Shown here piece by piece: positions 25,701 to 36,729 of a DNA stretch of 64,000 nucleotides. The stretch spans positions 30,804,243 through 30,868,242 of the forward strand of contig OZ017796.1 of assembly GCA_963969395.1 (NCBI GenBank), in the 5' to 3' direction. The notes below the pieces were generated by a model, which worked only from the letters and a program-made list of their open reading frames with translations, had not been told where the DNA came from and did no database searches. Source of the stretch: Pseudoscleropodium purum (Eukaryota > Streptophyta > Bryopsida > Hypnales > Brachytheciaceae). The position numbers and the translations under genes were made by a program. The number at the start of each line of letters is the position of its first letter. Within the stretch, counting starts at the first letter, position 1.

Positions 25701-26118
25701 ACAGGACATTCATCTGTAGATGTGGCAGCAACATTTGATAGGCGCATTGGCGATATTATAGGGCATTGGAAGGCTTTCCTATTGGATGGAGAATACCTCA
25801 CAATATGGCAAGGGAAAGGAGATGATGAAGTTGTTTAAGCGATGGTAGATCGTGTGGAGAGCAACTTGAAAACCTTGAAGGCAGACGAAGTCGATTTATC
25901 ACCGAAAAGAAAACAAAAAAGGAAGTGTGAAGAGGACGATGACTTCTCTCCGGAAACCAAGAAACAATTTCATAAGGTGGACATCGAAGTTCAATCTGAA
26001 GGGCAAATAGTCCGTCCAAGTCAACAACGGTCAACTCGTTAATCATCTGCTAAACTCCTCGGTACAGCAGATTTTCCTTTTGTTTTGGGAGAAGGTAGTG
26101 GTCCATCCGGTGGAAAGT
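22723..26118 (+). pseudogene. Cys/His-domain, coiled-coil and RING-like protein (gene C of the element)
   Basis: It begins at ATG 22723 (MNGEGDRN). A basic KKKSKVKG and a GWDDK segment are followed by a frame change in the A-run near 22892, then MCRIYVKMYHIDKL. From about 22896 one frame runs to TAG 26118, broken by stops at 22938, 23385, 24309, 24870, 25260, 25329, 25593, 25836 and 26040. Each is one C-to-T change from CAG, CAA or CGA. After the N-terminal domain shared with gene B come an acidic Lys/Glu linker, a helical region with a coiled-coil stretch (about 24110-24310), a second helical segment, and a Cys-rich block near 25020-25200. That block includes CRHTFHVTC and, 12 residues later, CAEC, like the second half of a RING-H2 finger. 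The tail has a KRKQKRKCEEDDD cluster. The function is unknown; ubiquitin-ligase-like activity would be a guess. Confidence 0.55.
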
Positions 26119-26410
26119 AGGATTTGAGGAGAATTTTGTTTTTTAAAAACAATGGTCCTTTCATTGTTTAAAAACAAAAAAGAATGTGAAAGATTTAGAT
26201 CTTAAAAAGATCATATAAGATTCAATAGTGATATTGGAACTATGTTTTCATGTATTTTGTTTATACATATATATTTATATATAAAGATGCTATATTTTCA
26301 TTTGCGTATAAAATATTTTTATATGTACATCTTATTTTACGTGGATGCATTCATTTTTGATTGTGTAACATTCAAATTACATAACAATATAAAATTTTCT
26401 AATGACTAAT

Positions 26411-26616
26411 GGCAATACGAAGTCCGCCCCGTCCGCCCTGTCCGTTTGCCCCGTCTGGTCTATATGCCTGACCGTCCTGGCCGTCTGCCCCACCCCGCCC
26501 GTCCGCCTTCCGACAGCAGGAGGGACGCTGCGTCCGCTAGCGTCCGTGCATCCGAACGTCCGGACGTCCAGAAAACGGACGCTATTTTGGGCGGACGTTG
26601 AGATTCATCAACCCTG
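26411..26616. repeat. Right terminal GC-rich array of the 11.9-kb element
   Basis: CGTCCG-rich sequence ending GCGGACGTTGAGATTCATC then AACCCTG. The last ~100 bp match the right end of the 193-bp MITE closely, including CGTCCGCTAGCGT and the near-terminal TATTTTGGG. Confidence 0.8.
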
Positions 26617-26624
26617 TTTCCAGA

Positions 26625-28569
26625 TGCTAGTATTGCAAATGCTACAACTCTAGATCCACTTGCTCCTAAAATGCCAAGTAACAACTTTAGATGTGATGTT
26701 TTTTTATGCTAAGCATTTTTTATGATAGGCATTTTTGATGCGATGAGTTTTTGATGCGATGTGTTTTTGATGAAATGCGATGGACAACAATCTATTACCA
26801 ATAAATTATTTGTGTAGCTTACCTTTCAATGTACTATTATTAATGTAGATTTGACAAATGCATGAATAGAATTCTTTTACACAAATTAAAGGACACCAAA
26901 GAGCAATCAACACAAATTGTGAAGCCTACGGACATGGTTGCAGTAGTAGTTTGAAAGACCATATCCACTCCTGATGCACTAAGTGGGAGTTTGTAAAAGT
27001 ATGGTTCAAGTTTCACATACTTCATACTTTAACATATATTGCATGAATATTTTTATTTTGTTTATTGTTGTTAATTATTTGAATTTGGTGATACTAATTA
27101 ATCAATTGAAATGTTGATAGCAGAGGTTGGCTTTGATGATTTGTTCCTTCCTTCTTAGGAAAGATCCATCAACAAGTTCCATCCATCTAGCTCAAGACAA
27201 CATCAAGAGAGCCATTTTAGAGGATTTTGGTGTTTTGGAAGATCTAAATGTTTGCTAGCAATTTGACCAGGTATGGGGACGAAAATCAAGCTTAGAGCCT
27301 AGCCTCCAAACAGGCCTCCAAAGTAGAGTATCACAAAAATTTTGAGATGCTAGAAATCACATTACAAGAATCATGAAGGATGAGTTATATCATCTACTCA
27401 AAATTCCTAAGCCTCCTACCAAAGAAACAATTGAAGTGAAAGTTGCTTGGAGAGGTAAACTTGTGTGGACTGTGGGCACTTCTTTACCCACCCTTGGTAA
27501 GGAAGCGGATACAATCAGGTTCTTAGCTTTTATCCACTTTTGATTTAATGAAGTGTTGTAAGTACGGTCCACTGTGCCTTCCAAGTAATGGATCTTGCTA
27601 ATGTTTCTTAGTTTCGTAGATGGGCGAAAAAAATGCCTAGAGGCGCAAGTGATGTCACATTTAGTTAAGGTCAATCAACATGTTATGATGTTCTTTTGGT
27701 GGGTCTATCAATATTAAGGCCTACCCACGTGACTCTCTAAGTTACAACTTCTTGATTTTAACCCCAAATGCTACACTAGTCCTTACGGTCCATTCCTAAT
27801 GCACCTTATGGTTGAGCTCCTAATTCTACTATTTCCTCCTTATGTGATTCTAACTTCTAATTCACGCTAATTCCTCACTTGATGGTGCGGTTGAAATGAC
27901 CAAGCTAGCTTAGTGTCTTACCTAGCTATGAATGGGGGTCAACGTGATTTCGTCCATATCTGCATAGGCTTGTGCTGGATCCATGGGACCTTTGGGAACA
28001 GTTGGTAAAACTCTTGAGTTGATCCCACATTCGCTACTTACGTGGCAGGAGGGAGAAGTGCCCTTGTCTTCCACCTTCTTTCTCCTCCTTCCTTTCTTCC
28101 CTCTTTCCCTTCCTACTTCCCTCTTTTACACTAATACTATTCTACCTAATGTCTTAATGGGGGCCTTACACACTATAGCTTTGGCTTATGAAGCCCCTTA
28201 ATGCCCACTTCCGGTCTTACAAAGTCTTATGTTCGTCATACTAATCCTACTTCTAACGTTCACCATGGACTCTCTAGATCTTCTACTTCATTCTATATCT
28301 AGGCACTATTGATCATCTCTCTCCCCTTTGCCTCCTACTTAGTTCCCCTCTTCCTTAATCTCCTTCCATTGTTATGGTGCACATTGATGGGAGGAGAGGT
28401 GTGAGGGCAACCGGTTGGTATAGGTATGAAGAGGTTTTCCCCCTTTTGTGTTCGGATTTACTTCATTACTTGTTTTGTAATTATATCCCCTCTTCTCCAT
28501 ATTTAATATAGGCTTCCCTCCTTGTTTTTGAATTGGGCTCTCCCTCCTTTTTTTCTCCTTTCCCCTCCC
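26625..28569. other. Stretch without recognised genes
   Basis: No protein or RNA gene was recognised. From about 27.3 kb the base composition becomes more even and C/T-rich, which may mark an old retroelement, but no diagnostic domain is visible. Confidence 0.4.
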
Positions 28570-28926
28570 TTTGAACTACCTCCACCCTCTGGCTGCCTTC
28601 AAACTTAGCTTCCCACCTAGCCACCTTTGAACTCAACTCCTTACTTTGGCTACCTTCCGGATTAGCTCTCTACTCTGGTTGCCTCCAAGAACTCAACTTC
28701 CCATTCTAGCTGTTTTTGGAACCCAACTCTCTACTCTAGCTGCCTTCAGGCTCAACTCCTCACTCTAGCTACCTTTGGGACCAGCTCTCCCCTCTAGTTG
28801 CCTTTAGGGACTTAGCTTCCTACTTTGGTTGTCTTTGAGACCCAACTCTCTACTCTGGCTACCTTTGGAAACTCAGCTCCCCATCCGACTTGCCTTTGGG
28901 ATTCAGCTCCCCACCTAGTTGCCTTC
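28570..28926. repeat. ~30-bp minisatellite, about 12 units
   Basis: Imperfect tandem units of 29-31 bp with consensus near agctgcctttgg, then aactcagctccc, then actct. They are diverged but in clear register from about 28591 to 28926. Confidence 0.8.
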
Positions 28927-28949
28927 TCAATAGCCAGGCGGGGTACCAA

Positions 28950-29340
28950 GGACATCAATTATTGGAGGGCCATTGACTGTTCGGTGAGCTTCTAGGATTA
29001 CGGGGCTGCTAGGTTGGTATAGAAGCTACTGAGTATTGAGGGTCATTGGGCTGTTCGATGAGCTGTTGGGGTTCACAAGGCCATTGGAGCCACTAGGTTG
29101 GTTGGTAGTTTCCGGGTATCAAGGAGCGCCGAATATCGGGGGCCACTAGGCTATTCGATAAGTTATTGAGGTTTATGGGGTTGCTAGGGCCATCGGGGGA
29201 CCACTAGGTTGGTTGGGAGCTATTGGACACTTGGGATTACTGGGTATTGGGGAGCATTGAGTATCAAGGGCCGCCGGATTGTTTAGGAGTTGCTAGGGTG
29301 TCACAGGGCCACTGGGGTCTTAGGACTGCTAGGGTCTCAA
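28950..29340. repeat. Degenerate ~100-bp tandem repeat
   Basis: About four diverged units share a block like gagtatcgggggccactagg, followed by ctgttcgatgagctgttgg. They start near 28955, 29031, 29132 and 29252. Confidence 0.55.
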
Positions 29341-29417
29341 GCTAAACTCTTTCTTAAATCCTTCCTCTTGGGTTCCCTCAAGGAAAACCACTAACTTAAT
29401 AAGAAAAGACAGATTTA

Positions 29418-29443
29418 GTGTGTGTGTGTGGGGGGGGGGGGGT
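29418..29443. repeat. (GT)n followed by poly-G
   Basis: A short GT run passes directly into about 13 G residues. Confidence 0.85.
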
Positions 29444-32385
29444 TGCAACACTAGAGCTCCACTGTTTTGGGGCCTAAGCCCAACTACTAGGGAAACTATG
29501 ACCTATCCAATCCTCGAGTGTGTAGTGACCTTCCTATATGTACACCACTAATCTTAGAAGCTAAACCTTGAACCTTTCCTAGAATGTTTTGGAAACTAAA
29601 CTTTGGAACTACGCATCCAGAAAGTTCAAAGCTCCACCATCAATTTGGGTTTAACACCAACTATAAGACTTGGGAAATGCCCGAGGTTTGTAGCTCTGTC
29701 ATCTAGGACTTTTTTTAGCACGCATTGTAGGACTAGATCTTAATTGGGGGTTCAAAGCTTTGCCATCCTGTAAGGGGGCTTACTCAATAAGAGAACGGTT
29801 AGACAAAGGACTAGGAAATTCCTGAAGGATAAATGCCATGGGGGTTCAAAGCTTCATCATCCCAAAGGGGACCACTCCACAAGAACAACTCTAAAGAAAG
29901 GCTAGTTACTCCAATGTACACCAAAAGTGGAAGAAGGATTAATAATCCAATAAAACCTCACTCACCAGCCCACTCACACAATAGAGGCCCCCTAAAGCGG
30001 CATCACTAAGGTACGGTGGGAGGTGGCTCTAGGGTTAGTATGATACCCCCAAAAGGAACTCTTAATCCACACTAGTTACTCACAAGGTTACAAAAAAAAG
30101 GTCCTCAACTCCATAAGAATACAAAAATACAACATAAAAGGACCTAAAGGACCTTCGAAAGCTTGAGAATGAGCAACAAAGGAGCCAAAAGTGCTCCAAA
30201 AACACCATAGGGGAGTTTTGGTTTCAAATGCCAACTATCCAAAATAACTTGAACTCACGGACCCAACAACAAAATAAAGGGGGTGACTTTAAAGAGGGAA
30301 TTGGAGCCCTTAAATAGATTCCAAGGGACTACTCTCCTCCCCCACACTCCTATTAGTAACTTTATCAACTAAAATTTTCATCTTTATCTTCAAAGATTTT
30401 CATCCTACTCCTAAACTTTTAACTATCTACCACACGCTGAATCAACATCCTAACTTTTGGAGATTAACTCCAAATGCCAAACGGATTGCGCCATTGGCTC
30501 CATAACTCCATTTTCGGTTGGAGACCCTTCTACTCCCTATATCGAGACCAAAAACCAAGTTGGGATAAATTCCCAAATTTTGGTGGTTCCCTATTTTGAG
30601 AAAATTAACTAGCCTATGATCTCCAATAGGTACAAGGGAGTAAGAAAAGTCCCCTTTTTGACTTCCATTTGCCATCATGTGCTCTCGAAGCGTTGGTCAA
30701 CGTTGTAGTGTATCACCACCTGATTAATTTCCGAGGAATTTGGCTTTTACCAGAATCTTGCTACTATCGGAATGCCATGAAATTTGGTGGAGTGCATTAT
30801 TAGCATAAGACACGCTAGTCTAATTTTTAGTGAGATTTTACCACAACCTAGGTAATTTCCATGAAATTTCCATTAGAGGTTAGGATAGTTGACTACTTGG
30901 ATGAAAGTCTTCTACAAGTCAGACGACGCTGGGAATTTCCATCAGACCTCTCAGGGAGTTTCATGGGAGGCGTGCCGGTCCGCTTTGTCCCCTGCACACT
31001 TGGTCAATGAGATCCCAAATGGCATTTCTTTGTGCTATTGATGGTGCAAGAATCTTTTGCAAATGAAGGAATCTTAGGAAACCAACTTCGCCATTGGACT
31101 CTTAACATGGAAATTACCCCAGTACACCATCCTTGGGTAGTAGATTCTTCCATGGCTCCATTCTTCGATTGTGGCACCTACATACTAACAATCGGATTTT
31201 TGGGGGAATTCATTGACCTCGCCGTAGATCCCTCGGATCATCTTAGCCATGAATTGCCACCTTTATAGGGGAAATTAGCCCTTAAGGAATTGTGTGACTC
31301 AAACCTACAAAACTAGTTATCTTGCGATTCTTCTTGTTATTTCCAGACTAGTTTGAGGGAAGTTCTACATATACAATTAAATCTAGACCAAATACTATAA
31401 TGGGTATGTTACAATCCTATTTCGGTTCTACACTCTTTTGAAGGCTTTTTTCTTAATACTTTTATCTATTCTAATTTGTGGTTTAAAACAAAAGAAAATC
31501 TATGAGTCTAAAGTGATGAATTGGAAGCTCACAACTTACTGAGATACAAAGAGGTATATAAATTCAATTAGTATTACTATTAGTGTCTACATTAGTGAAT
31601 GTTGCTAACTTACTTGGTCTATATGACTTTTGAATAACTTTAACTTGAAGGTGAAATTTAACTTAATGCATTGCCTGAGGTATAGTGATTAATTTCTAGT
31701 GTAGTTTAGAATCAATACTATTATCTTTTGACACTAGCAAGACATTAGACTTTTCTAACAAGTTTGCTTGAAATAGATAGAGTAAGAAATTTAATATGAT
31801 ATTATTATATTGGATTTTTTTGGTAATAATTATACATAGTTTTCACCTAAAGTTTGGCAATAAGATTAATTGATTCAAGTACTATGAAGCCAAATAAGAG
31901 CCACTAGATTAAATTAAGATTTTGATTACACATATATTATTGTAAGTTGATTTTTTTATTTTTTTTATTACCGAAAGAATGTTTTTGATATACTAGTACA
32001 TTGTGACTTTTTCAAAAGACAATTGACATTATAGTATGGATTTGGAGGATCCCTACAAATCAGATGCAATATATGGAATGATATCAAAAGTGATGATAGG
32101 CTCCAAGTATCCCAAAAATGAAGTGGTGAAACTCCTAATGAACCAAGGCAACATTTTTTGTGTATCCTATAAATATGTTGTAACAACATTTTGTTGTTAA
32201 CATTTGTATTCACTTAATTTGATTCTTGTTGTTTACATTCACATTTGTATCTAAACATTTAAGAAAGGTAAATTTATTACAATGTTTTGCCTATGAGTAG
32301 ACTTTGCAAGTGTTCAATACTCTTTATCAAGTCTATTGGCTTTACTGACTTGATATTGTTTGTTGTAATATTGTATTGTTTACTA
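29444..32385. other. Stretch without recognised genes
   Basis: The 78-codon frame at 31032-31268 matches nothing I know. No terminal repeats or RNA genes were recognised. Confidence 0.4.
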
Positions 32386-32570
32386 GATGGAGTTGGCCAT
32401 ACCAAATCAAAATTTGAGAGAAAGGGATTATAGAGAATATGAAGCCAAAATGATCAAAGTACAAGACCATTTATAGGAGTGTGCTTCTTTCATGAAGCAT
32501 GTGAAGATCATTGATCTTCCTTTTGCATCACCAATTCATGGTAAAGGATCAAGTAGTGACTCTCTTTAGA
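32386..32570 (+). pseudogene. 3' fragment of an unrecognised gene
   Basis: A plus-strand frame from ATG 32386 (MELAIPNQNLRERDY) reads as a charged helix. It meets a TAG (one C-to-T from CAG) after about 30 codons, then continues to a Ser-rich end near 32570. It resembles the 3' end of a degraded coding exon. No family was recognised. Confidence 0.25.
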
Positions 32571-32757
32571 TGTAATGTTTTAGATTGTACTCTAGCACTA
32601 TTGTGTGACAACAATCACCATTTTTGTAATACATTTATATGAGTACAAACCTTTTGAATTGACCATGCTTTTTAGTGGTAACAAATCTTGAACAAGTTGA
32701 GTTTTGAATTTGAAACTCTCCACTATTGAATTGTGTGACAATGTAGTATATAGACGT

Positions 32758-32943
32758 CAGGGTTGACGAATCTCTACGTCCGCTTGAAAAAGGCGTCCGT
32801 AACCCGGACATGCGTCCGCACGGACGCCAGCAGACACAGCGTCCCTCCCGCCGTCGGAAGGTGGACGGACGGGGCGGACGGGGCGCGATTGTCAGTAGAC
32901 GCTACGAACACAACGTACGCGTCCGGACGTCCTGTCAACCCTG
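32758..32943. mobile_element. 186-bp GC-rich hAT-like MITE, copy 2 (inverted)
   Basis: It starts CAGGGTTGACGAATCTC and ends GTCCTGTCAACCCTG, with flanking 8-bp repeats atagacgt (32750-32757) and acagacgt (32944-32951), 7 of 8 identical. The interior is CGTCCG/CGGACG-rich. Its left end matches the right end of the 11.9-kb element and vice versa, so it is inserted in the opposite orientation. No coding capacity. Confidence 0.85.
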
Positions 32944-34834
32944 ACAGACGTTACTATTACATTTCTATAGTTTAGTATTACTTGCTTGCTGAATGGATAA
33001 TAGAATGTTGTGACAATGTAGTATGTTATTGTCACTATTATAATCTTGTAAGTTAGTATTAATTGCTTGTTGAATTGATAATGTAATGTTTTCAAATGCA
33101 ATATGAATGCATCAAAATAATTAGTAGTTTTTCATTAATAAATTGATAATGTTACTAATTCTATTGTAATGACATCAATTTTAAAATGGTACATTATTGA
33201 ACATCAAAGCAGTGGAGTCAATACTATTTTAGTACACCACTTGTATTGCCCCACAGGAATCATAATTCCAGATGCTTGGACATCCTTTTAGAGAATCTTT
33301 TCTTCCATTTTGTATAAACAAATTTTTAATTATAGAAAATGTTTATTTTCACATACATTATATTCTAAACTCCTCTCAAATCCACGTAGCTAACATTTAT
33401 ACTTGATTTTTCATCACCTTAACCCCTAAATGTTTTGAGTGCAGTTTTGAAGAAAGTAGTAAAAAATGAGGGGTTTGGTGAATGTGAAAAGTAGGCAATA
33501 AATGACAACTTTCAGTTAGTTTCCAACTATAAGATCTTAAACTTCACTTCACTATTGAGGTACCTAAAAATTTTTAGCCACTGATTCCTTAAATTGAGTG
33601 AGATCATAGGGGCTAGAGTTGGTGTTTACATATTTTTGGATTCCTAAAATTCCGGGCAACTGCACTGTGTGGGCTAAATTTGACATGTATACAATTCCAT
33701 TTTGGTTGTTCTTCCTTGGATTTGGGTTCTCATACAAGTCAAGAAAATGCCATAAAAAATTCAAATCCATTCCACATTTTGAAAATAACCTCAATTGTAT
33801 GATTGTAGGCATAGGTTTGGATAAAACTAGTTTACACTACCATGTTTTCCATAAATGCTTTTCAAATTCATCAATGTTCCAATCAAAAATGTGAACGGTG
33901 GGGACAATTATATGTTTGTACTTCATAGTAAAAAAATTTCTTTCCTAAAAAATGTCAAGATCTCCAAATTTGGTGAAAAAAATAGAGCCCCAACCATTGC
34001 TACATACTTAAAGCTTTAGGGCAGCCTTCAAATGATGGCTGCAAGTTCCAAACCCGCTTGGACAATTTTGATACATGTTCATCTTGCAACAAAAAAGGGC
34101 AAAAAAAGACCTGAGATTGGCCAACTTCTGGATTGCAGTGGTCAAATCTGCAACCTAGGCCTCCCTTGGTAGCAGACAACTACGGTTGCGAGCTGGGTTT
34201 TATAAATGCCAAGGGTTTAGGGTAATTTTACTTCGTCTTCATGCTACTTGCCTTCCAGAGACTTATTGTAGGCATGCCCTAGACAGTTTGTGAAATGAAA
34301 ATGAGCAATTTATTTTATGCAGGAATCTAATTATGTGAACATAATGGAACAAATTCAGCAAAAAAAAATGTAGTTGAGTAAAAAATTTGGGAGGTAAGAA
34401 AAAAACAATGAAGGTAGTGAAAAAAATATAAAAGAGATACAAAACAACAATGAAGGGAATAAAAATGATTTAGAGGGTTTAGGCACAAAAAAAACAAAGG
34501 GCAAGGAAAATATAATAGAAAGGGAGAAAAATAGAATTGGAGGCTTCTGGAAAAATGAGTTATATTTTATATAGCATAATGTAAAATATAAAGAATGGAA
34601 GGGAAACATATAAAATGGTTAGAAAAAACTATAGAGAGGAAAAGCTAAACAATACTAAGGACAAAATAACAAAAGGAAAGGTAAGTAGAAAAATAAATAA
34701 GGTTTGGAAAAAATTGCATTCATGCTAAAGACAAAACATATAGTGAGACAAAACACATGTTGAATCCCAAATTGAATCTACATTGTATTGAAATTACCTT
34801 ATGGTCTTAGGGAACCATTCCGCTTATGGCAATT

Positions 34835-36480
34835 TCAGGGCCTATAGTAATACTCTTGAAAACATCCCCGATTAAGACACAAGAAAGTCTGATTGCAAGT
34901 GCAACTTTAGAAGCTACAATTAGGGTCCTCACATGTGATGCATGGACGACTTGAAGTTGGAATGTGGAGACATGGGTCTTCTTTTTCTTCATCTACGTCG
35001 GTTCCTTGGCCACACCAATTTTGTGTGAGAGCATCACACAAATTAGCCTTGAATTGAAGGTGAGTAATTGGTTTCTTTGGATGCCGGCTTTCATGCAAAA
35101 GCCTTAGGTAGATTACATATATATTGACCACGGTTATGTCCAATAAGAAATTAAAAAAACTCTATGCTACCACTTATGCGATTTGATTTGGCTTGAGTAT
35201 GAAGCTCTAAGTTGCTCCACCACATCCACCCTCCTCATATAGGTGGTATATTCTAAATGGATAGGAGAGGTTTGGATTGCATCCCTCCTTTCTCCATTCC
35301 TATGGGGAACTATGGGTACCAATATACATGGAAAAGGAATTGAGAATGCGTGAGTGGAAAGGAAGAGAACCAGCCATTTGTCCTTCCACAATACACATGC
35401 AATGCCTAAAGATTCATGCATTCTCCACTCTAATGTGCCTTGAGGAGAATTTTTCTAATTTTGGACCGCACTCAATGCCGTTGGTAGTCCCACCCAATTT
35501 GTCCTCATTGTGCCAGTTGCATAAATATGTTTTGTGGTCAACTCCGTAAACAAGCCTATGCTAGAGAAGTAGTTGTCCATGACAACTACATATCCCTTTC
35601 CCTCTTGACCATTCACCAACCTCATTACTACATTGTGAGCCACATTGGTCTCCACACTAACCACCAATGGTACTTTGTCAAGTCCATTATAGTTGGCCCC
35701 ACAATAGATTTCAAAGTTGAAAACGTACTAGAATGATGAGTCTACCAAGCACCACACCTTTATGCCCCATTTTTCAGGCTTCTTTGGCATATATTGTCTT
35801 GCCAAACAATATGAGCCTTTATAGTGAATCATCATTTTGTCTATCGTAATAAACTTGCCCAAAGACCACTCACATTTGAAACTATCTCTAATGTCATGGA
35901 CAAGCCACCGCACTTGATCCATTTTATCATAACTAGACAAAGCTCTATCCATAACATAGGTAGATGGATTTGTAATGTGTAGACACTTTATAATTGCTTC
36001 AAATCTTGCCCAAAACAAAATTTTAGAAATACGAGGACAATGGAAAAAAGAACTTTTATTACTCTAATAAGTCCTCATGTTGGGTTGCTTCTTCAACCCC
36101 ATCAAAATGCACATGGCTAAATAGGCCTTCAAAGTGCTCATAGTCAAATACACCCATCCTTGTCCCCTTCTTGTTTTCCCAATATTGGCCTCATCCAGTG
36201 TGGTTGCATAACAGTTATCCTCTATCACAATTTTCCGCAAGAGAGGATAAAGCCAAAATAATCCAAACAATTGCCTAAAGGTTGGCATATGACAGAAAAA
36301 TGTGGTAGGACCCCTTGCACCTATGAATGTTTTAGGTTTTGGCAAGAAAGTGAAATTTGATTGTATCCATGTTTAGTCACAAAACCTATGCTTCACACTA
36401 TGAGGATTGTCTAGATCCCCTTTGTCACTACTTTCATCACCCTCATATGGAAGATCACTATCAAATGAATTACTCAACAT
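34835..36480 (-). pseudogene. piggyBac-type transposase relic (PGBD4-like)
   Basis: From ATG 36480 the minus strand reads an acidic N-terminus (SNSFDSDLPYEGDESSDKGD), then FGLFWLYPLLRK. It then shows FWARFEAIIKCLHI, ITIDKMMIHYKG, YMPKKPEKWGIKVW, VVMDNYFSS, ATGTMRTNW, WKDKWLVLFLST and MRRVDVVEQL. These are the ordered blocks of the piggyBac transposase core, and the three expected aspartates (ITID, VMD, RRVD) are present. In-frame stops fall near 36370, 36061, 35725 and 35452; a one-base slip in a T-run near 35150 shifts the last part. That part carries a Cys-rich C-terminus (CITCEDPNC, then CTCNQTFLC) ending TGA 34835-34837. It is dead as written. The stops I could check are TAG or TAA, one C-to-T from CAG or CAA. 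Confidence 0.85.
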
Positions 36481-36729
36481 AAGAGTAGTATTATCTACCC
36501 TTCATGGCCGAACCCTCCTCCTCTCATGTGGCCTAGGAAGGTTGACATGTATCTAGATAGTTGGCATATTGTCTTGTTGTACCATAGGAGCATTAGAAGA
36601 CTCTCCAATGTAATATAAATTTTGGCCATCCTCATCGAGCCAATCGTGATGTAAGTCGTGTACCTCCAATATTGGCCTTTCCCTAAAACCAAAAAAAATA
36701 ATTTCATGAACATTCCAATCCTCATTTAT

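Larger units (their letters stand above)
14762..26616. mobile_element. 11,855-bp hAT-like element carrying three genes
   Basis: The left end is CAGGGTTGACACGACG at 14762; the right end is GATTCATCAACCCTG ending at 26616. The flanks are an exact 8-bp duplication, tttccaga, at 14754-14761 and 26617-26624. The ends are CGGACG-rich for about 175 and 200 bp and match the two ends of the short MITEs at 14443 and 32758. Inside are a kinase-like gene (A, minus), a Cys/His-domain gene (B, minus) and a related coiled-coil/RING-like gene (C, plus), with AT-rich spacers. I recognise no transposase, so it is probably non-autonomous, or uses B or C in a way I cannot see. An alternative is that a MITE was split by a later insertion. 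However, the left and right terminal parts together are longer than a MITE and overlap in content, which fits MITEs being deletion products better. Confidence 0.82.
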
